A stretch of DNA of 64,000 nucleotides from contig NZ_JBHTBQ010000014.1 in NCBI RefSeq assembly GCF_042664895.1, positions 1-64,000 on the forward strand, read 5' to 3'. The notes below the pieces were generated by a model. It worked only from the letters and a program-made list of their open reading frames with translations, ran no database searches and had not been told where the DNA came from. Below are positions 33,796 through 43,059 of this stretch, piece by piece (position 1 is the first letter of the stretch; each line of letters opens with the position of its first letter). This stretch comes from Iodobacter arcticus. GTDB lineage: Bacteria; Pseudomonadota; Gammaproteobacteria; Burkholderiales; Chitinibacteraceae. A program made the translations under genes and the position numbers.

Positions 33796-36132
33796 TCAAG
33801 GAATAATTTTCTCACGTGTTTCATTGTAGTTTAATTTGTGTAACCACATTGACAGCTCAGAAATAGCCATAGGCTTTGAATATAAATAACCTTGAATATA
33901 ATCACCACCCAGCTCAATAATGCATAGTGCTTGCTCTGTGGTTTCTACGCCTTCACAAATGACTTTCATTTTTAAACTATGTGCCATTTCAATTACCGCG
34001 CGGATAAGTTCTTCTCCACCTTCTCCAATTCGTTTAATAAATGCTTTATCAATTTTTAATACATCAATAGGTAAAGTGTGTAAGCGGGCTATAGAAGAAT
34101 AAGCAGAGCCAAAATCATCAATATGAAATTTAATACCAAGCTCATTGCACTGCTGCATGGGCTTGGCTAGCTCTGATTCATTTTTGACAAAGAGCGATTC
34201 AGTGATTTCTAAGTTTAATAAATGAGGCGGGTAGTCTGTTTCTAAAAGAACTTCATGTAAATCATTAAAAAAATCATCTTCAAGCATTTCTTGAACGCTG
34301 ATGTTGACAGATAATCGTAAGTCTGGGTAAATGCCGAATTCCATTTTCGCAACCAAACATGCTTTTTTGAGTACACCTAAAGTATAACGGCGAATAAGGC
34401 GGGCATTTTCTGCAATAGGAATAAAACGATCCGGATTAATCAACCCCAGTTTGGGGTGAAACCAACGGCCTAATACTTCTAAAGATTCTAGGTTTTTGCC
34501 ATCTGCTGTTAAAATAGGCTGGAAAGAAACATCAATTTGCTCGTTGTCGATGCTGGATTTTAAATCGAGTTCCAGTTTTTCATAGTCATTGAGTAAATAC
34601 TCCATTTGCTCATCAAATACGATTACTTGGTCTCGTCCGGCTTGTTTGGCCTGGTACATAGCAATGTCAGCTTTTTTTAATAAATTTTCAGGCTGTATAT
34701 CTGCGGGAAAATCATCTTCTAAGTAAACAAGGCCAATACTGGCAGATACACGTAGTGTTTTATGACCATATTCAATGGGTAAAGCAAGTTGCACACGAAT
34801 TCTTTCAGTTACTTGCTCTGCCATAAAGATGCTTTGGGGGTTAATCAGCAAAATGGCAAACTCATCCCCTCCCAATCGCACCGCGCAATCACACTCTCTG
34901 ATGGTGTTTAAAATTCGCTTAGATAATACAATGAGCAATTGATCGCCTGCCGGGTGCCCATGAACATCATTGATCATTTTAAAACCATCCAGATCAATTA
35001 ATAATAAGCAAAAGGATTGAATGGTTTTCCTACGTAGTAGGCTTAATGATAATTTTAATTGTTCACTTAAACGGCTGCGGTTGCCTAATGAAGTAAGCGG
35101 GTCATATAGCGCATCTCTGATGAGTTTTTGATGCTGATTTTCTATTTCATCGAGTAATTCATTAACAGATAATGCGAGAAAGTCGATTTCATCTGTGCCT
35201 GAGTGTTGTAGCCGGCCATCAGATTGCTCTCCTAAGCTCATTCGGTGTAGTTTCTGGCTATAAAAAGTAATGCGCTTGATAATAAGGTGGCCTAAGCCAA
35301 ACATCACTAAAAGCAGCGAGATTGCCCAGACAGAAAATAAATTAATAATAATCAAAATATATGCAAATTTTCCTTCTTTGTATAATGGTCGGATACCGTC
35401 AATATGCAATGAAAAAGGAGGCGTGCTTTTGCTAACACGAATGGCATGATATTGATGATCTTGGAAAGATATTTCTTCTCCAATGCCTGCTATAGGTAGA
35501 ATATTGAATGGAACTTGGCTTAATTTTTGTAAGTGATTCAGCCTTTCTGCACTTATTTTTCTGCCCATTAATACAATACCATTTGCCGGCCCGCTCCCAT
35601 TGCTTTTTACGATAGGCGAGCTTGCCAGAATGAAAACTTGTTTATTGATAAAGTAAATGGCTGAATGTGGGTATTCTTTATTTATATTAAAACGCAGGTC
35701 ATTTAATAGCTGATCTGCTACTGTACTTTGGGTACTGATAATGACTTTTCCTTTATCTAAATCCAGGAAGTCACTACTTATCACTGATAAAGCAATTTTC
35801 TTATTGGGGTGAATTAAAAATATAAAATCACAACCTACATTATTAATTACTTCGTAGGTGTAGGTTGAGTCGATGTATTTTTGATCTCCCGTCTGCATAA
35901 AGGTGTAGCTGTCATCCCAGATTGCATAATCACCTGCAAATTTCTTAAGCGTTTGTAATTGTTCATTGATAAGTAAATCAGCAGCATCTAGGTTGCTGCT
36001 AATGCTCTTTTTTTCGAATTCAGTGAATTTTTCTGCAAGAATTTGATAAGAAAAGTACGAGCCAACACTGACGGTAAGCAATAAGGTGGCACCGAGTAAA
36101 CGCAACACTTTAATTCGCAGCTTGCTTATCAA
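33796..36132 (-). CDS. Membrane GGDEF/EAL c-di-GMP protein with periplasmic CHASE4-type sensor
   Basis: 778 residues. A membrane helix (12-32) is followed by a periplasmic CHASE4-like region (40-250), a second helix (~258-283), a HAMP-like linker, GGDEF (~340-500) and EAL (~515-770). The diguanylate cyclase motif GGDEF at 421-425 is intact, with a canonical inhibitory RxxD (412-415) five residues before it. The EAL motif reads EVL (552-554) but keeps its catalytic glutamate; LEITES, DDFGSAYSS and EGVET are present, so phosphodiesterase activity remains possible. The ligand is unknown. Confidence 0.9.
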   Translation of the reverse strand: MISKLRIKVLRLLGATLLLTVSVGSYFSYQILAEKFTEFEKKSISSNLDAADLLINEQLQTLKKFAGDYAIWDDSYTFMQTGDQKYIDSTYTYEVINNVGCDFIFLIHPNKKIALSVISSDFLDLDKGKVIISTQSTVADQLLNDLRFNINKEYPHSAIYFINKQVFILASSPIVKSNGSGPANGIVLMGRKISAERLNHLQKLSQVPFNILPIAGIGEEISFQDHQYHAIRVSKSTPPFSLHIDGIRPLYKEGKFAYILIIINLFSVWAISLLLVMFGLGHLIIKRITFYSQKLHRMSLGEQSDGRLQHSGTDEIDFLALSVNELLDEIENQHQKLIRDALYDPLTSLGNRSRLSEQLKLSLSLLRRKTIQSFCLLLIDLDGFKMINDVHGHPAGDQLLIVLSKRILNTIRECDCAVRLGGDEFAILLINPQSIFMAEQVTERIRVQLALPIEYGHKTLRVSASIGLVYLEDDFPADIQPENLLKKADIAMYQAKQAGRDQVIVFDEQMEYLLNDYEKLELDLKSSIDNEQIDVSFQPILTADGKNLESLEVLGRWFHPKLGLINPDRFIPIAENARLIRRYTLGVLKKACLVAKMEFGIYPDLRLSVNISVQEMLEDDFFNDLHEVLLETDYPPHLLNLEITESLFVKNESELAKPMQQCNELGIKFHIDDFGSAYSSIARLHTLPIDVLKIDKAFIKRIGEGGEELIRAVIEMAHSLKMKVICEGVETTEQALCIIELGGDYIQGYLYSKPMAISELSMWLHKLNYNETREKIIP

Positions 36133-36224
36133 AACACAAATCCTCAGATAGGGTCTATGTCAGCATAGTGTTTACTTAGGCAATCTGCTATGTCTTTACA
36201 AGCTTGAATCCGCTTGCGGATCAA

Positions 36225-36572
36225 TTACACCAGTACCTGGCGTGTTTCTTTAAAAAACTGGTGGATTTGTTTTTCAATGGTTTCATCAATCATCAGCTCG
36301 GGCCGTTTACCGTGCGGGCAGGCGAGTGTTGGTGTGGTGCCAAACAGCCGGCAAATCAAGGGGCGTTCCAGATACACCGTACAGCCTTGGTCACCTAAGT
36401 GCGGGCAACTCAGGTTTTCCATGGCTGCCGCTTGCTCAACGGCACTTTTGCGTGGCAGACGCGACATTTCTTCGCTGGAGGTGGTGACGGGGCCGCAGCA
36501 ATCATGGCAGCCCGGAATGCATTCGAAAGACGGAATGCGTTGACGGAAAAAACGGATTTTTTGACTATTCAT
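36225..36572 (-). CDS. YkgJ-family cysteine cluster protein
   Basis: 115 residues with the family pattern CIPGCHDCCGP near residue 18, CPHLGDQGCTVYLERPLICRLFG near 56-78 and CPHGKRPE, i.e. eight conserved cysteines in CxxxCxxCC and CP..GCxxYxxRPxxCR form. Such proteins are thought to bind zinc or an iron-sulfur cluster; the role is not known. It is a single gene between the c-di-GMP protein and a parvulin gene. Confidence 0.85.
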   Translation of the reverse strand: MNSQKIRFFRQRIPSFECIPGCHDCCGPVTTSSEEMSRLPRKSAVEQAAAMENLSCPHLGDQGCTVYLERPLICRLFGTTPTLACPHGKRPELMIDETIEKQIHQFFKETRQVLV

Positions 36573-36794
36573 TGAGGGGGCTATGTTTTTGGGCGAAGGC
36601 CGCTTATTTTATGGCACTTTGCTTCTCTGTACGGTAAAAGCGCTGCCGCTAATCTGTTGCTTGAGCTAGCTTTAGCGATTTTTTAGCTTTTTGAACTTGA
36701 AATTGGCCGTAAAGGCAGCATATTGCCTCTTAACGCATGCGCTTTGGCGCTTTTTAATGATGCTGCAACAGCATCATCTTTTGGAGTTTTAGAA

Positions 36795-37073
36795 ATGGTA
36801 CAAGCCACAGCAAGCCACCTTTTAGTAAGCAGCGAAGCCAAATGTGAAGAATTGAAGCAAGAAATTCTGGCCGGTGCTGATTTTGCTGCCGTGGCTAAGA
36901 AGCATTCTAGCTGCCCTTCTTCTGCTCAAGGCGGTGACTTGGGATCGTTCGGCCCGGGCATGATGGTGCCAGAATTTGATAAAGTTGTTTTCAGCGCGCC
37001 ATTGAACGAAGTTCAAGGCCCAGTAAAAACGCAATTTGGTTATCACCTGCTGATCGTAAATAGCCGCGGCTAA
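36795..37073 (+). CDS. ppiC: Small parvulin-type peptidyl-prolyl cis-trans isomerase
   Basis: 92 residues made up of one parvulin domain: ASHLLVSSEAKCEELKQEI, AKKHSSCPSSAQGGDLGSFGPG and QFGYHLLIVNSR carry the isomerase core. There is no signal peptide, so it is cytosolic like E. coli PpiC. The ATG at 36795 is chosen, with GGAG about nine bases upstream; an earlier in-frame ATG at 36723 adds a poor leader. A strong terminator follows. Confidence 0.92.
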   Translation: MVQATASHLLVSSEAKCEELKQEILAGADFAAVAKKHSSCPSSAQGGDLGSFGPGMMVPEFDKVVFSAPLNEVQGPVKTQFGYHLLIVNSRG

Positions 37074-37087
37074 TTATCGATGGCTTT

Positions 37088-37124
37088 AAAAAAGCGCACT
37101 CTGTTTGGAGTGCGCTTTTTTTTT
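37088..37124 (+). terminator. Rho-independent terminator after ppiC
   Basis: GCGCACTC (37094-37101) and GAGTGCGC (37108-37115) are flanked by A-runs and followed by at least nine T. It also faces the end of the convergent barrel gene. Confidence 0.93.
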
Positions 37125-37146
37125 CTAAAAATAAATTAATATATTT

Positions 37147-37698
37147 TTAGAAACTGTAGTTTGCACCAACAGTGAATGTTGATAATTTTACATCTTCAAT
37201 TTTTGCATATTGATTGTATTCAGCACGCAAGCTGAAATTTTTATTGAATGCGTATTGAGCGCCAATACCAAACAATGCTTTGGTTTCAGTTTCTTCTTTA
37301 GATTGTGAGTAAGCGATTACATCCGCATTTACTTCTGCAGTCACTTTGATACTTGCAACACCTAGGCGGCCAAATACGCTAAATGCGTCGTTGAATGGGT
37401 AAGAAGCCAATACAGATGCTTGTACTGCATTTGCTTTAACAGATGCATTAACAACGCCGTAGTAGTTTTCTTCTGTTTTACCAAAATCACGGTAACCTAA
37501 TTCTGCAGCCAGATATGGAGAAAACTTATAACCGCCGTTGATACCCCATGCCGTGTTGTTTTTGTCTAGGTTTTGGTTGTTTACATCTACGGACATGTTG
37601 CTGCTACCTACATCTGCGCCAATGTAAAAACCTTCAGCAAATACTGGTGATGCAATTAGAGCGGATAAAACTAAAGAAGCAAGAATATTTTTTTTCAT
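37147..37698 (-). CDS. Outer-membrane beta-barrel protein (OmpA-like/opacity family)
   Basis: 183 residues. Signal peptide MKKNILASLVLSALIASPVFA, then GFYIGADVGSSNMSV, WGINGGYKFSPYLAAELGYRDFG and a series of alternating strands ending in AEYNQYAKIEDVKLSTFTVGANYSF. The terminal phenylalanine is the usual BAM signal. Eight strands are likely. There is no C-terminal peptidoglycan-binding domain. The function is unknown. Confidence 0.87.
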   Translation of the reverse strand: MKKNILASLVLSALIASPVFAEGFYIGADVGSSNMSVDVNNQNLDKNNTAWGINGGYKFSPYLAAELGYRDFGKTEENYYGVVNASVKANAVQASVLASYPFNDAFSVFGRLGVASIKVTAEVNADVIAYSQSKEETETKALFGIGAQYAFNKNFSLRAEYNQYAKIEDVKLSTFTVGANYSF

Positions 37699-37895
37699 TT
37701 TTTTCTACAAAGAAGTATTAAAGAGATAAATTATGATGCAAGTGAAATTACTTATGCATTCGGAATTTTCTTACAAATTGGATGCGAATATTAGCATTAA
37801 CTTTATTGGTTAAGGCGTAAATATTTCCATGGTTTGGCGGGAATATTTTTTGTGATGAATTACCTAATCAGTTTTTTAATATTCAATTGGTATAA

Positions 37896-37933
37896 ATAAA
37901 AAACGCCACTCTATTTATAATAAAGTGGCGTTT
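37896..37933 (-). terminator. Rho-independent terminator after argS
   Basis: AAACGCCACT (37901-37910) pairs with AGTGGCGTTT (37924-37933) across a 13-base A/T loop, with an A-rich stretch giving the U-tract on the minus strand. It lies 29 bases after the argS stop. The remainder of 37699-37895 is A/T-rich and should hold the barrel-gene promoter. Confidence 0.8.
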
Positions 37934-37961
37934 ATATTTTTTCTGGTGCAAAAACGTAAAT

Positions 37962-39677
37962 TTACATCTCTTGCAGCACTTCAATTCCCAATAAATCCAG
38001 ACCGGTCTGCATGGTTTTTGCGGCGGCTTGGCACAGCGCTAAGCGGCTGCTGCGAATCTCACCTTCGGCTTTAAGCACAGGGCAAGCGTCGTAAAAGCGT
38101 GAGAAGCGGGTGGCGAGGGTGTAGAGGTAGCTGCATAAAACATGCGGGCAGGTGTCGTTTGCGGCCTGTTGCAGCGTATCTGGAAACTGTACCAAGGTGA
38201 GTGCGAGTGCGTGCTCGGCGGGTTCAATCAACTCGATTTTTGCGTTGGCGGGCACATCACCCGCCTGACGGAAGATGCTGGCGATACGCGTGTAGGCATA
38301 TTGCAGATACGGTGCGGTATTGCCTTCAAAGCTGAGCATGCTGTTCCAGTCGAAGACATAATCGCTGGTGCGGTGCTTGGATAGATCTGAGTATTTCACC
38401 GCAGCAATGCCTACCGCGTGGGCAATATGGTGGCGAGTGGTTTCATCCATATTTGGATTTTTGCTGCTGACCAAATCAAAGGCGCGGCTTTCCGCTTCGG
38501 AGAGTAAATCCACCAGCTTGATCAGCTCGCCACTGCGGGTTTTGAATGGCTTGCCATCGTCGCCCATCATGGTGCCAAAGGCGACGTGTTCCATGTGGGT
38601 GTCTGCGGGCACAAAGCCTGCTTTGCGGGCTACGGTAAACAGCTGCTGAAAGTGCAGCCCCTGACGGGCATCGACTACATAGAGAATGCGGCTTGCACCC
38701 AGCACACCAGTGCGATAGCGGGCTGTAGCTAAATCGGATGTGGAATAAAGAAAACCACCGCCTTGCTTTTGTACAATAAAGGCGGCTGCATCGCCGTCTT
38801 TATTGCGGAACTCTTCAAGGAACACCACTTGTGCACCCTGGCTTGTCGTCAGCAAACCTTTGGCGCGCAGATCATCAATTACAACAGGCAAATCATCGTT
38901 ATAAGAGGATTCGCCTTTTACATCATCGCGGGTCAGTAACAGGCCAAGTTTTTGATAAACATCTTCGCAATGCTTCATTGAAATATTTAAAAAGCGTTGC
39001 CATAGCTCGCGTACTTTTGTGTCGCCCGATTGCAGCTTCACTACATACTCGCGGGATAAATCAGCAAAAGCCGGATCGGCATCAAAACGCACTTTGGCGG
39101 CGCGGTAGAAGCCTTCCAAATCGCCTAGCTCTAACTCCGAGCTTTGATTTTCGTTTTCCAGCATATAGGCGGTCAGCATGCCAAATTGCGTGCCCCAATC
39201 ACCAACGTGATTCTGGCGAATGACGTTATGGCCCAGATAGCTGTAAATGCGTGTCAGCGAATCGCCAATAATGCTGGAGCGCAAATGGCCCACATGCATT
39301 TCTTTGGCGAGATTTGGCGAGGAATAATCAATCACCACGGTTTCTGTTTTAGCCACACCCGTGCCAAGCTGAGCATCGGCCTGCTGGGTGCTTAGCGTTT
39401 GCGCCAGAAACTCATTATTAAGGGTGATATTAATAAAGCCGGGGCCGGCGATTTCCAGTTTGTCGGCAATGCCTGACAGATCAACACAGGCCAGCACTTG
39501 TTCGGCCAAGGCGCGTGGATTCATTTTTAAGGCTTTGGCCGCACCCATAATGCCATTTGCCTGGTAATCGCCAAACTCTGGTTTGGATGCAACCTGCACA
39601 TTGGGGGAAGCATCAGGAGCGCCAACTTGGGCCAGCGCGGCAGCAAAACGGGAAGTAAGTAATGGGTGAACAGCCAT
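37962..39677 (-). CDS. argS: Arginyl-tRNA synthetase
   Basis: Charges tRNA-Arg. It has 571 residues. The class I HIGH motif appears as HVGHLRSS near residue 113, following DYSSPNLAKEMHVGH. The N-terminal additional domain has KPEFGDYQANGIMGAAK near 29, and the C-terminal anticodon-binding DALR domain ends ALCQAAAKTMQTGLDLLGIEVLQEM. It is a single gene with its own terminator; the upstream 320 bp (39678-39997) show no clear feature beyond probable promoters for argS and the divergent regulator. Confidence 0.97.
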   Translation of the reverse strand: MAVHPLLTSRFAAALAQVGAPDASPNVQVASKPEFGDYQANGIMGAAKALKMNPRALAEQVLACVDLSGIADKLEIAGPGFINITLNNEFLAQTLSTQQADAQLGTGVAKTETVVIDYSSPNLAKEMHVGHLRSSIIGDSLTRIYSYLGHNVIRQNHVGDWGTQFGMLTAYMLENENQSSELELGDLEGFYRAAKVRFDADPAFADLSREYVVKLQSGDTKVRELWQRFLNISMKHCEDVYQKLGLLLTRDDVKGESSYNDDLPVVIDDLRAKGLLTTSQGAQVVFLEEFRNKDGDAAAFIVQKQGGGFLYSTSDLATARYRTGVLGASRILYVVDARQGLHFQQLFTVARKAGFVPADTHMEHVAFGTMMGDDGKPFKTRSGELIKLVDLLSEAESRAFDLVSSKNPNMDETTRHHIAHAVGIAAVKYSDLSKHRTSDYVFDWNSMLSFEGNTAPYLQYAYTRIASIFRQAGDVPANAKIELIEPAEHALALTLVQFPDTLQQAANDTCPHVLCSYLYTLATRFSRFYDACPVLKAEGEIRSSRLALCQAAAKTMQTGLDLLGIEVLQEM

Positions 39678-39997
39678 GATGGGGACTCGGTATGAATTTA
39701 ATCACTATTGTAATCGCAATCTAAAGGCTAGCGGACGTAGATGTCATCATTGCCTGCGCTTTGCCTGAGTGGCGCTCCTTGTTTTATGGCTTAAAGAGCG
39801 GGCTTAACGGGCTGGTTTTGTAATTAATTTTGCTTAGATGCAAGCCCGGTTCAGTGGGTTACAGTGTTTTATATGCAAGGCTCATGGATAGGGCTGTGGG
39901 TTTATTCCTAAGCCCTGCGATCAAGGCTTGGCAATGCTTGTTATGCGCTCTATTCTTAAAATAAATATAAGTCGATGCTGCTATCAGGGAAATATTA

Positions 39998-41578
39998 ATG
40001 GCACTGGATCATGATGAAAATTGGATGCTGGAGGATGATGAGGACGAATTATCCGCCTCTGCTGCGCTTGTGCGTCAGCCTTGGAAGCTGCTGATTGTTG
40101 ATGATGAGCCTGATGTTCACCGTGCCACTATTCTGGCGCTAAAAAATATTGTATTTAAAGGCCGTAGTTTAGAAATTCTGCATGCGTATTCTGGGCAGGA
40201 AGGTTTTGATAAATTAGCCGAGCACCATGATATTGCTCTGGCGATTCTGGATGTAGTCATGGAGACCGACGACGCGGGCTTACGCTTGGTGCGGCGCATT
40301 CGTGATGAATTAGGCAATCAGCTGGTACGCATTGTTTTACGTACTGGCCAGCCGGGTCATGCGCCTGAGCAGCAGGTGGTGCTTGAATACGATATTAATG
40401 ATTACAAAACCAAAACAGAGCTTGTTGCTAATAAAATATTTACGACCGTGGTTGCTTCTTTACGTAGCTTTGAAAGCTTATATGCCTTAGAAAAAAGCAG
40501 CCAGGGCCTCGCCAAAATACTGGAAGGGGCCACTAATCTTTATCAATTACATTCCTTAAAAGAATTTGCATCGGGTGTGTTAAATCAGGTTGGGGCTATT
40601 CTAAATTTGGGCGAGTACGGCATGCTTTGCGCCCAGTCTAAAAATAATCAGCAAAGCTTTGAAGTTTTAGCGGCAACCGGCCCGTTTACTACGCTCCTTG
40701 ACGGCCATTCCCTGCCCGAAGATAGCCGCTTATTAATTGCGCTGAATGCCGCATTAAAATCTAAATGCAGCCAATCTGATTATCCTTATGAAGTTTTATA
40801 TATTGCCGGGCGCAATAGCTACGACTTTGTCGTGCATTTCTCGCCGCCTTGGCCTTTGGAAGCGGTGGATAGAAATCTACTTGATATCTTCTGTGAACGG
40901 ATTTCGGCTGCAATGGATAATCTTTATCTTTACCAGCAATTGCGCCGCTCGCAAGAGGCGACGGTGATGGCGCTGGCTGATCTGGGCGAGTTTCGCGATC
41001 AGACCACTGGGGATCATGTATTAAGAGTGCAAAAACTCACTGATGCCATTGCTGTAAGGCTAAAAGCCAAAAATGCCTTTCCCGAGCTAATGGATAATGC
41101 CTTTATGGAAATGGTGGGCATGGCCAGTATTTTGCACGATGTGGGCAAGGTAGGTACGCCGGATCATATTTTGTTTAAGCCGGGTAAGCTGACACAGGAA
41201 GAGCGCGAGATTATGAATCAGCACTCTCCAATGGGCGCGGCCATTTTAGCCAGAACGGTGGCCTTGGTTGAAGGCACCACTTATTTATCGCTGGGGGCTG
41301 AAATTGCCGGCGGCCACCACGAGCACTTTGATGGCAATGGCTACCCGCTGGGGATTAAGGGAGATGAAATTCCACTTTCGGCTCGGATTGTAGCGCTCGT
41401 CGATGTATTTGATGCGTTGCTGCATAAGCGGCCCTATAAAGAGCCGTGGACGATGGAGGAAACGATGGCCTATGTGCGGGAGCGCTCTGGTACTCAGTTT
41501 GATCCGCAGATTGTGGCGGCTTTGGATGAGGTAGTGGCAGAGGGCCTGCTGCCTTTGGATTTATTGCAAGATCCCTAG
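39998..41578 (+). CDS. Response regulator with DUF3369 and HD-GYP c-di-GMP phosphodiesterase domain
   Basis: 526 residues. A receiver domain (28-150) has the phospho-acceptor aspartate at 85 (LAILDVV). A DUF3369 region follows (~165-320), then HD-GYP (~325-520), with the metal residues in ILHDVGKVG (HD at 380-381) and GHHEHFDGNGYP near 439-449. It should hydrolyse c-di-GMP when phosphorylated by a kinase encoded elsewhere. A repeat follows the gene. AGGGAAATATT precedes the ATG. Confidence 0.93.
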   Translation: MALDHDENWMLEDDEDELSASAALVRQPWKLLIVDDEPDVHRATILALKNIVFKGRSLEILHAYSGQEGFDKLAEHHDIALAILDVVMETDDAGLRLVRRIRDELGNQLVRIVLRTGQPGHAPEQQVVLEYDINDYKTKTELVANKIFTTVVASLRSFESLYALEKSSQGLAKILEGATNLYQLHSLKEFASGVLNQVGAILNLGEYGMLCAQSKNNQQSFEVLAATGPFTTLLDGHSLPEDSRLLIALNAALKSKCSQSDYPYEVLYIAGRNSYDFVVHFSPPWPLEAVDRNLLDIFCERISAAMDNLYLYQQLRRSQEATVMALADLGEFRDQTTGDHVLRVQKLTDAIAVRLKAKNAFPELMDNAFMEMVGMASILHDVGKVGTPDHILFKPGKLTQEEREIMNQHSPMGAAILARTVALVEGTTYLSLGAEIAGGHHEHFDGNGYPLGIKGDEIPLSARIVALVDVFDALLHKRPYKEPWTMEETMAYVRERSGTQFDPQIVAALDEVVAEGLLPLDLLQDP

Positions 41579-41617
41579 CAGCCCGCTGGGCTAGAAATGT
41601 CACTCCAGCATACAACC

Positions 41618-41738
41618 CAAATCTTAAACCACGGAGGAAAGGGAGAACACGGAGAGCCACGGAGAAAAACATACCCAAAATAAGGTTTTCTCCGTGAAAC
41701 TCCGTGTTCTCTGTGGCATCGCGGGTTCAAGATTTGGA
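41618..41738. repeat. Inverted-repeat element (CACAGAG/CTCTGTG family), copy 6
   Basis: The left arm CAAATCTTAAACCACGG begins at 41618, followed by GAGAACACGGAG and CACGGAGAAAA; the right arm begins TTTTCTCCGTGAAACTCCGTG and ends GGTTCAAGATTTGG at 41738. The arms face each other across a short spacer, so this is one of the most compact full copies. It lies between the convergent HD-GYP gene and the sugar ATPase gene. Confidence 0.8.
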
Positions 41739-41770
41739 TTTTCGTTGCGTAACAGCCGCTCTAAATCAAG

Positions 41771-42895
41771 TTACTTGGTTTTTGATGTGCTCATATTGCC
41801 CGGCCTCAGGCGTTTTAAGGCGATGCCGTCTTGGTTGAAGACATGAAAAGCTGCCGCAGGCGCTGAGACTTCTAATCGCTCACCAATATGTACTTCCCGA
41901 TCACCATCACCGCGCACCACAATATCTTGGCCGTTGTTCAGGGTGAGATAAACATAATTCGCTTCGCCCAAATGCTCGACAATGCTCACCGTGCCGCTAA
42001 AGCGCTCGTTAAAGCGCTGATCTTCGGCAAGGTGCTCGGCGCGAATACCGACATTGACTAAATCACCCGCCTTGGCGCTACTGCCATCGACTTCGGCCAG
42101 AATAGTGTCGCCGGTGCTGAGCTGGATGCTGACATCGTTGGCTGTCGCATTGAGCACTTTGCCTTCGATTAAATTCATTTTTGGCGAACCAATAAAGGTG
42201 GCTACAAATAGATTGGCGGGCTGCTGATACAGCTCCAGCGGAGTGCCTGCTTGCTGGATTTTACAATCGCTCATCACCACAATTTTGTCCCCCAGCGTCA
42301 TCGCTTCGACTTGATCATGGGTCACATAAACGATGGTGGCATTCAGGCTACGGTGTAATTTAGCGATTTCTAAACGGGTTTGTACCCGAAGTGAGGCATC
42401 CAGATTAGACAGCGGCTCATCGAATAAAAACAGCTTAGGTTCACGCACAATGGCGCGGCCAATGGCGACGCGCTGACGCTGGCCACCGGATAATTCACGC
42501 GGTAGGCGATCGAGTAGATGGTCGATTTTTAAAATGCCAGCGGCGTGAAGAATACGTTTTTCAATCGCGGCCTTGTTTTCCCCAGCCACACGCAGGCCAA
42601 AAGCCATGTTTTTATACACATTCATATGTGGATAAAGCGCGTAGCTCTGAAACACCATTGCAATACCGCGCTCGGCAGGGGGCAAATCATTGACCACCTT
42701 TTCATCGATCAACATCTCGCCGCCGCTAATGCTTTCTAGGCCAGAGAGCATGCGTAGCAGGGTGGATTTACCACAGCCCGAAGGGCCAACCAAAACCACA
42801 AATTCACCGTGTTTAATATCCAGATTAATATCGGTCAAAATCTGAGTTTTATTGTCGTAGGACTTGCTTAAATGATTGAGTTTTACAGTTGCCAT
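41771..42895 (-). CDS. Sugar ABC transporter ATP-binding protein (MalK/UgpC type)
   Basis: 374 residues with the start used. Walker A VGPSGCGKST near residue 35, VFQSYALYPHMNVYKNMAFGL near 80, signature LSGGQRQRVAIGRAI near 134, Walker B LFLFDEPLSNLDA, and a C-terminal TOBE/OB region (~240-370) typical of MalK-like ATPases. The ATG at 42893-42895 begins MATVKLNHLSKSY; an in-frame start at 43270 would add 125 residues that read through a repeat and the permease gene. It powers the two permeases upstream. Confidence 0.93.
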   Translation of the reverse strand: MATVKLNHLSKSYDNKTQILTDINLDIKHGEFVVLVGPSGCGKSTLLRMLSGLESISGGEMLIDEKVVNDLPPAERGIAMVFQSYALYPHMNVYKNMAFGLRVAGENKAAIEKRILHAAGILKIDHLLDRLPRELSGGQRQRVAIGRAIVREPKLFLFDEPLSNLDASLRVQTRLEIAKLHRSLNATIVYVTHDQVEAMTLGDKIVVMSDCKIQQAGTPLELYQQPANLFVATFIGSPKMNLIEGKVLNATANDVSIQLSTGDTILAEVDGSSAKAGDLVNVGIRAEHLAEDQRFNERFSGTVSIVEHLGEANYVYLTLNNGQDIVVRGDGDREVHIGERLEVSAPAAAFHVFNQDGIALKRLRPGNMSTSKTK

Positions 42896-42917
42896 GATGT
42901 TTTCCAATCGGGTAAAA

Positions 42918-43040
42918 AATCTGTAGACACAGAGAGCGGTGAGAACACAGAGCACACAGAGAAAAGCATTAATTGTTTTTTTCTTGGTTTTCTCTGTGGG
43001 CTGTTTTGTATCTCTGTGGGCTTTGTGTCTACAGGTTTTA
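42918..43040. repeat. Inverted-repeat element (CACAGAG/CTCTGTG family), copy 7, between ATPase and permease genes
   Basis: The left arm starts AAATCTGTAGACACAGAG and the right arm ends TTTGTGTCTACAGGTTTT. Intermediate CACAGAG and CTCTGTG units match. It fills the 164-bp intercistronic gap, so the transcript would carry a long hairpin there. Confidence 0.85.
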
Positions 43041-43059
43041 GGGTTTTGGGATGAAATGG

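Noticed and set aside
36723..36794. Longer start for the parvulin gene
   Set aside because: The extra 24 residues are not part of the domain, and the ATG at 36795 has a better ribosome site.
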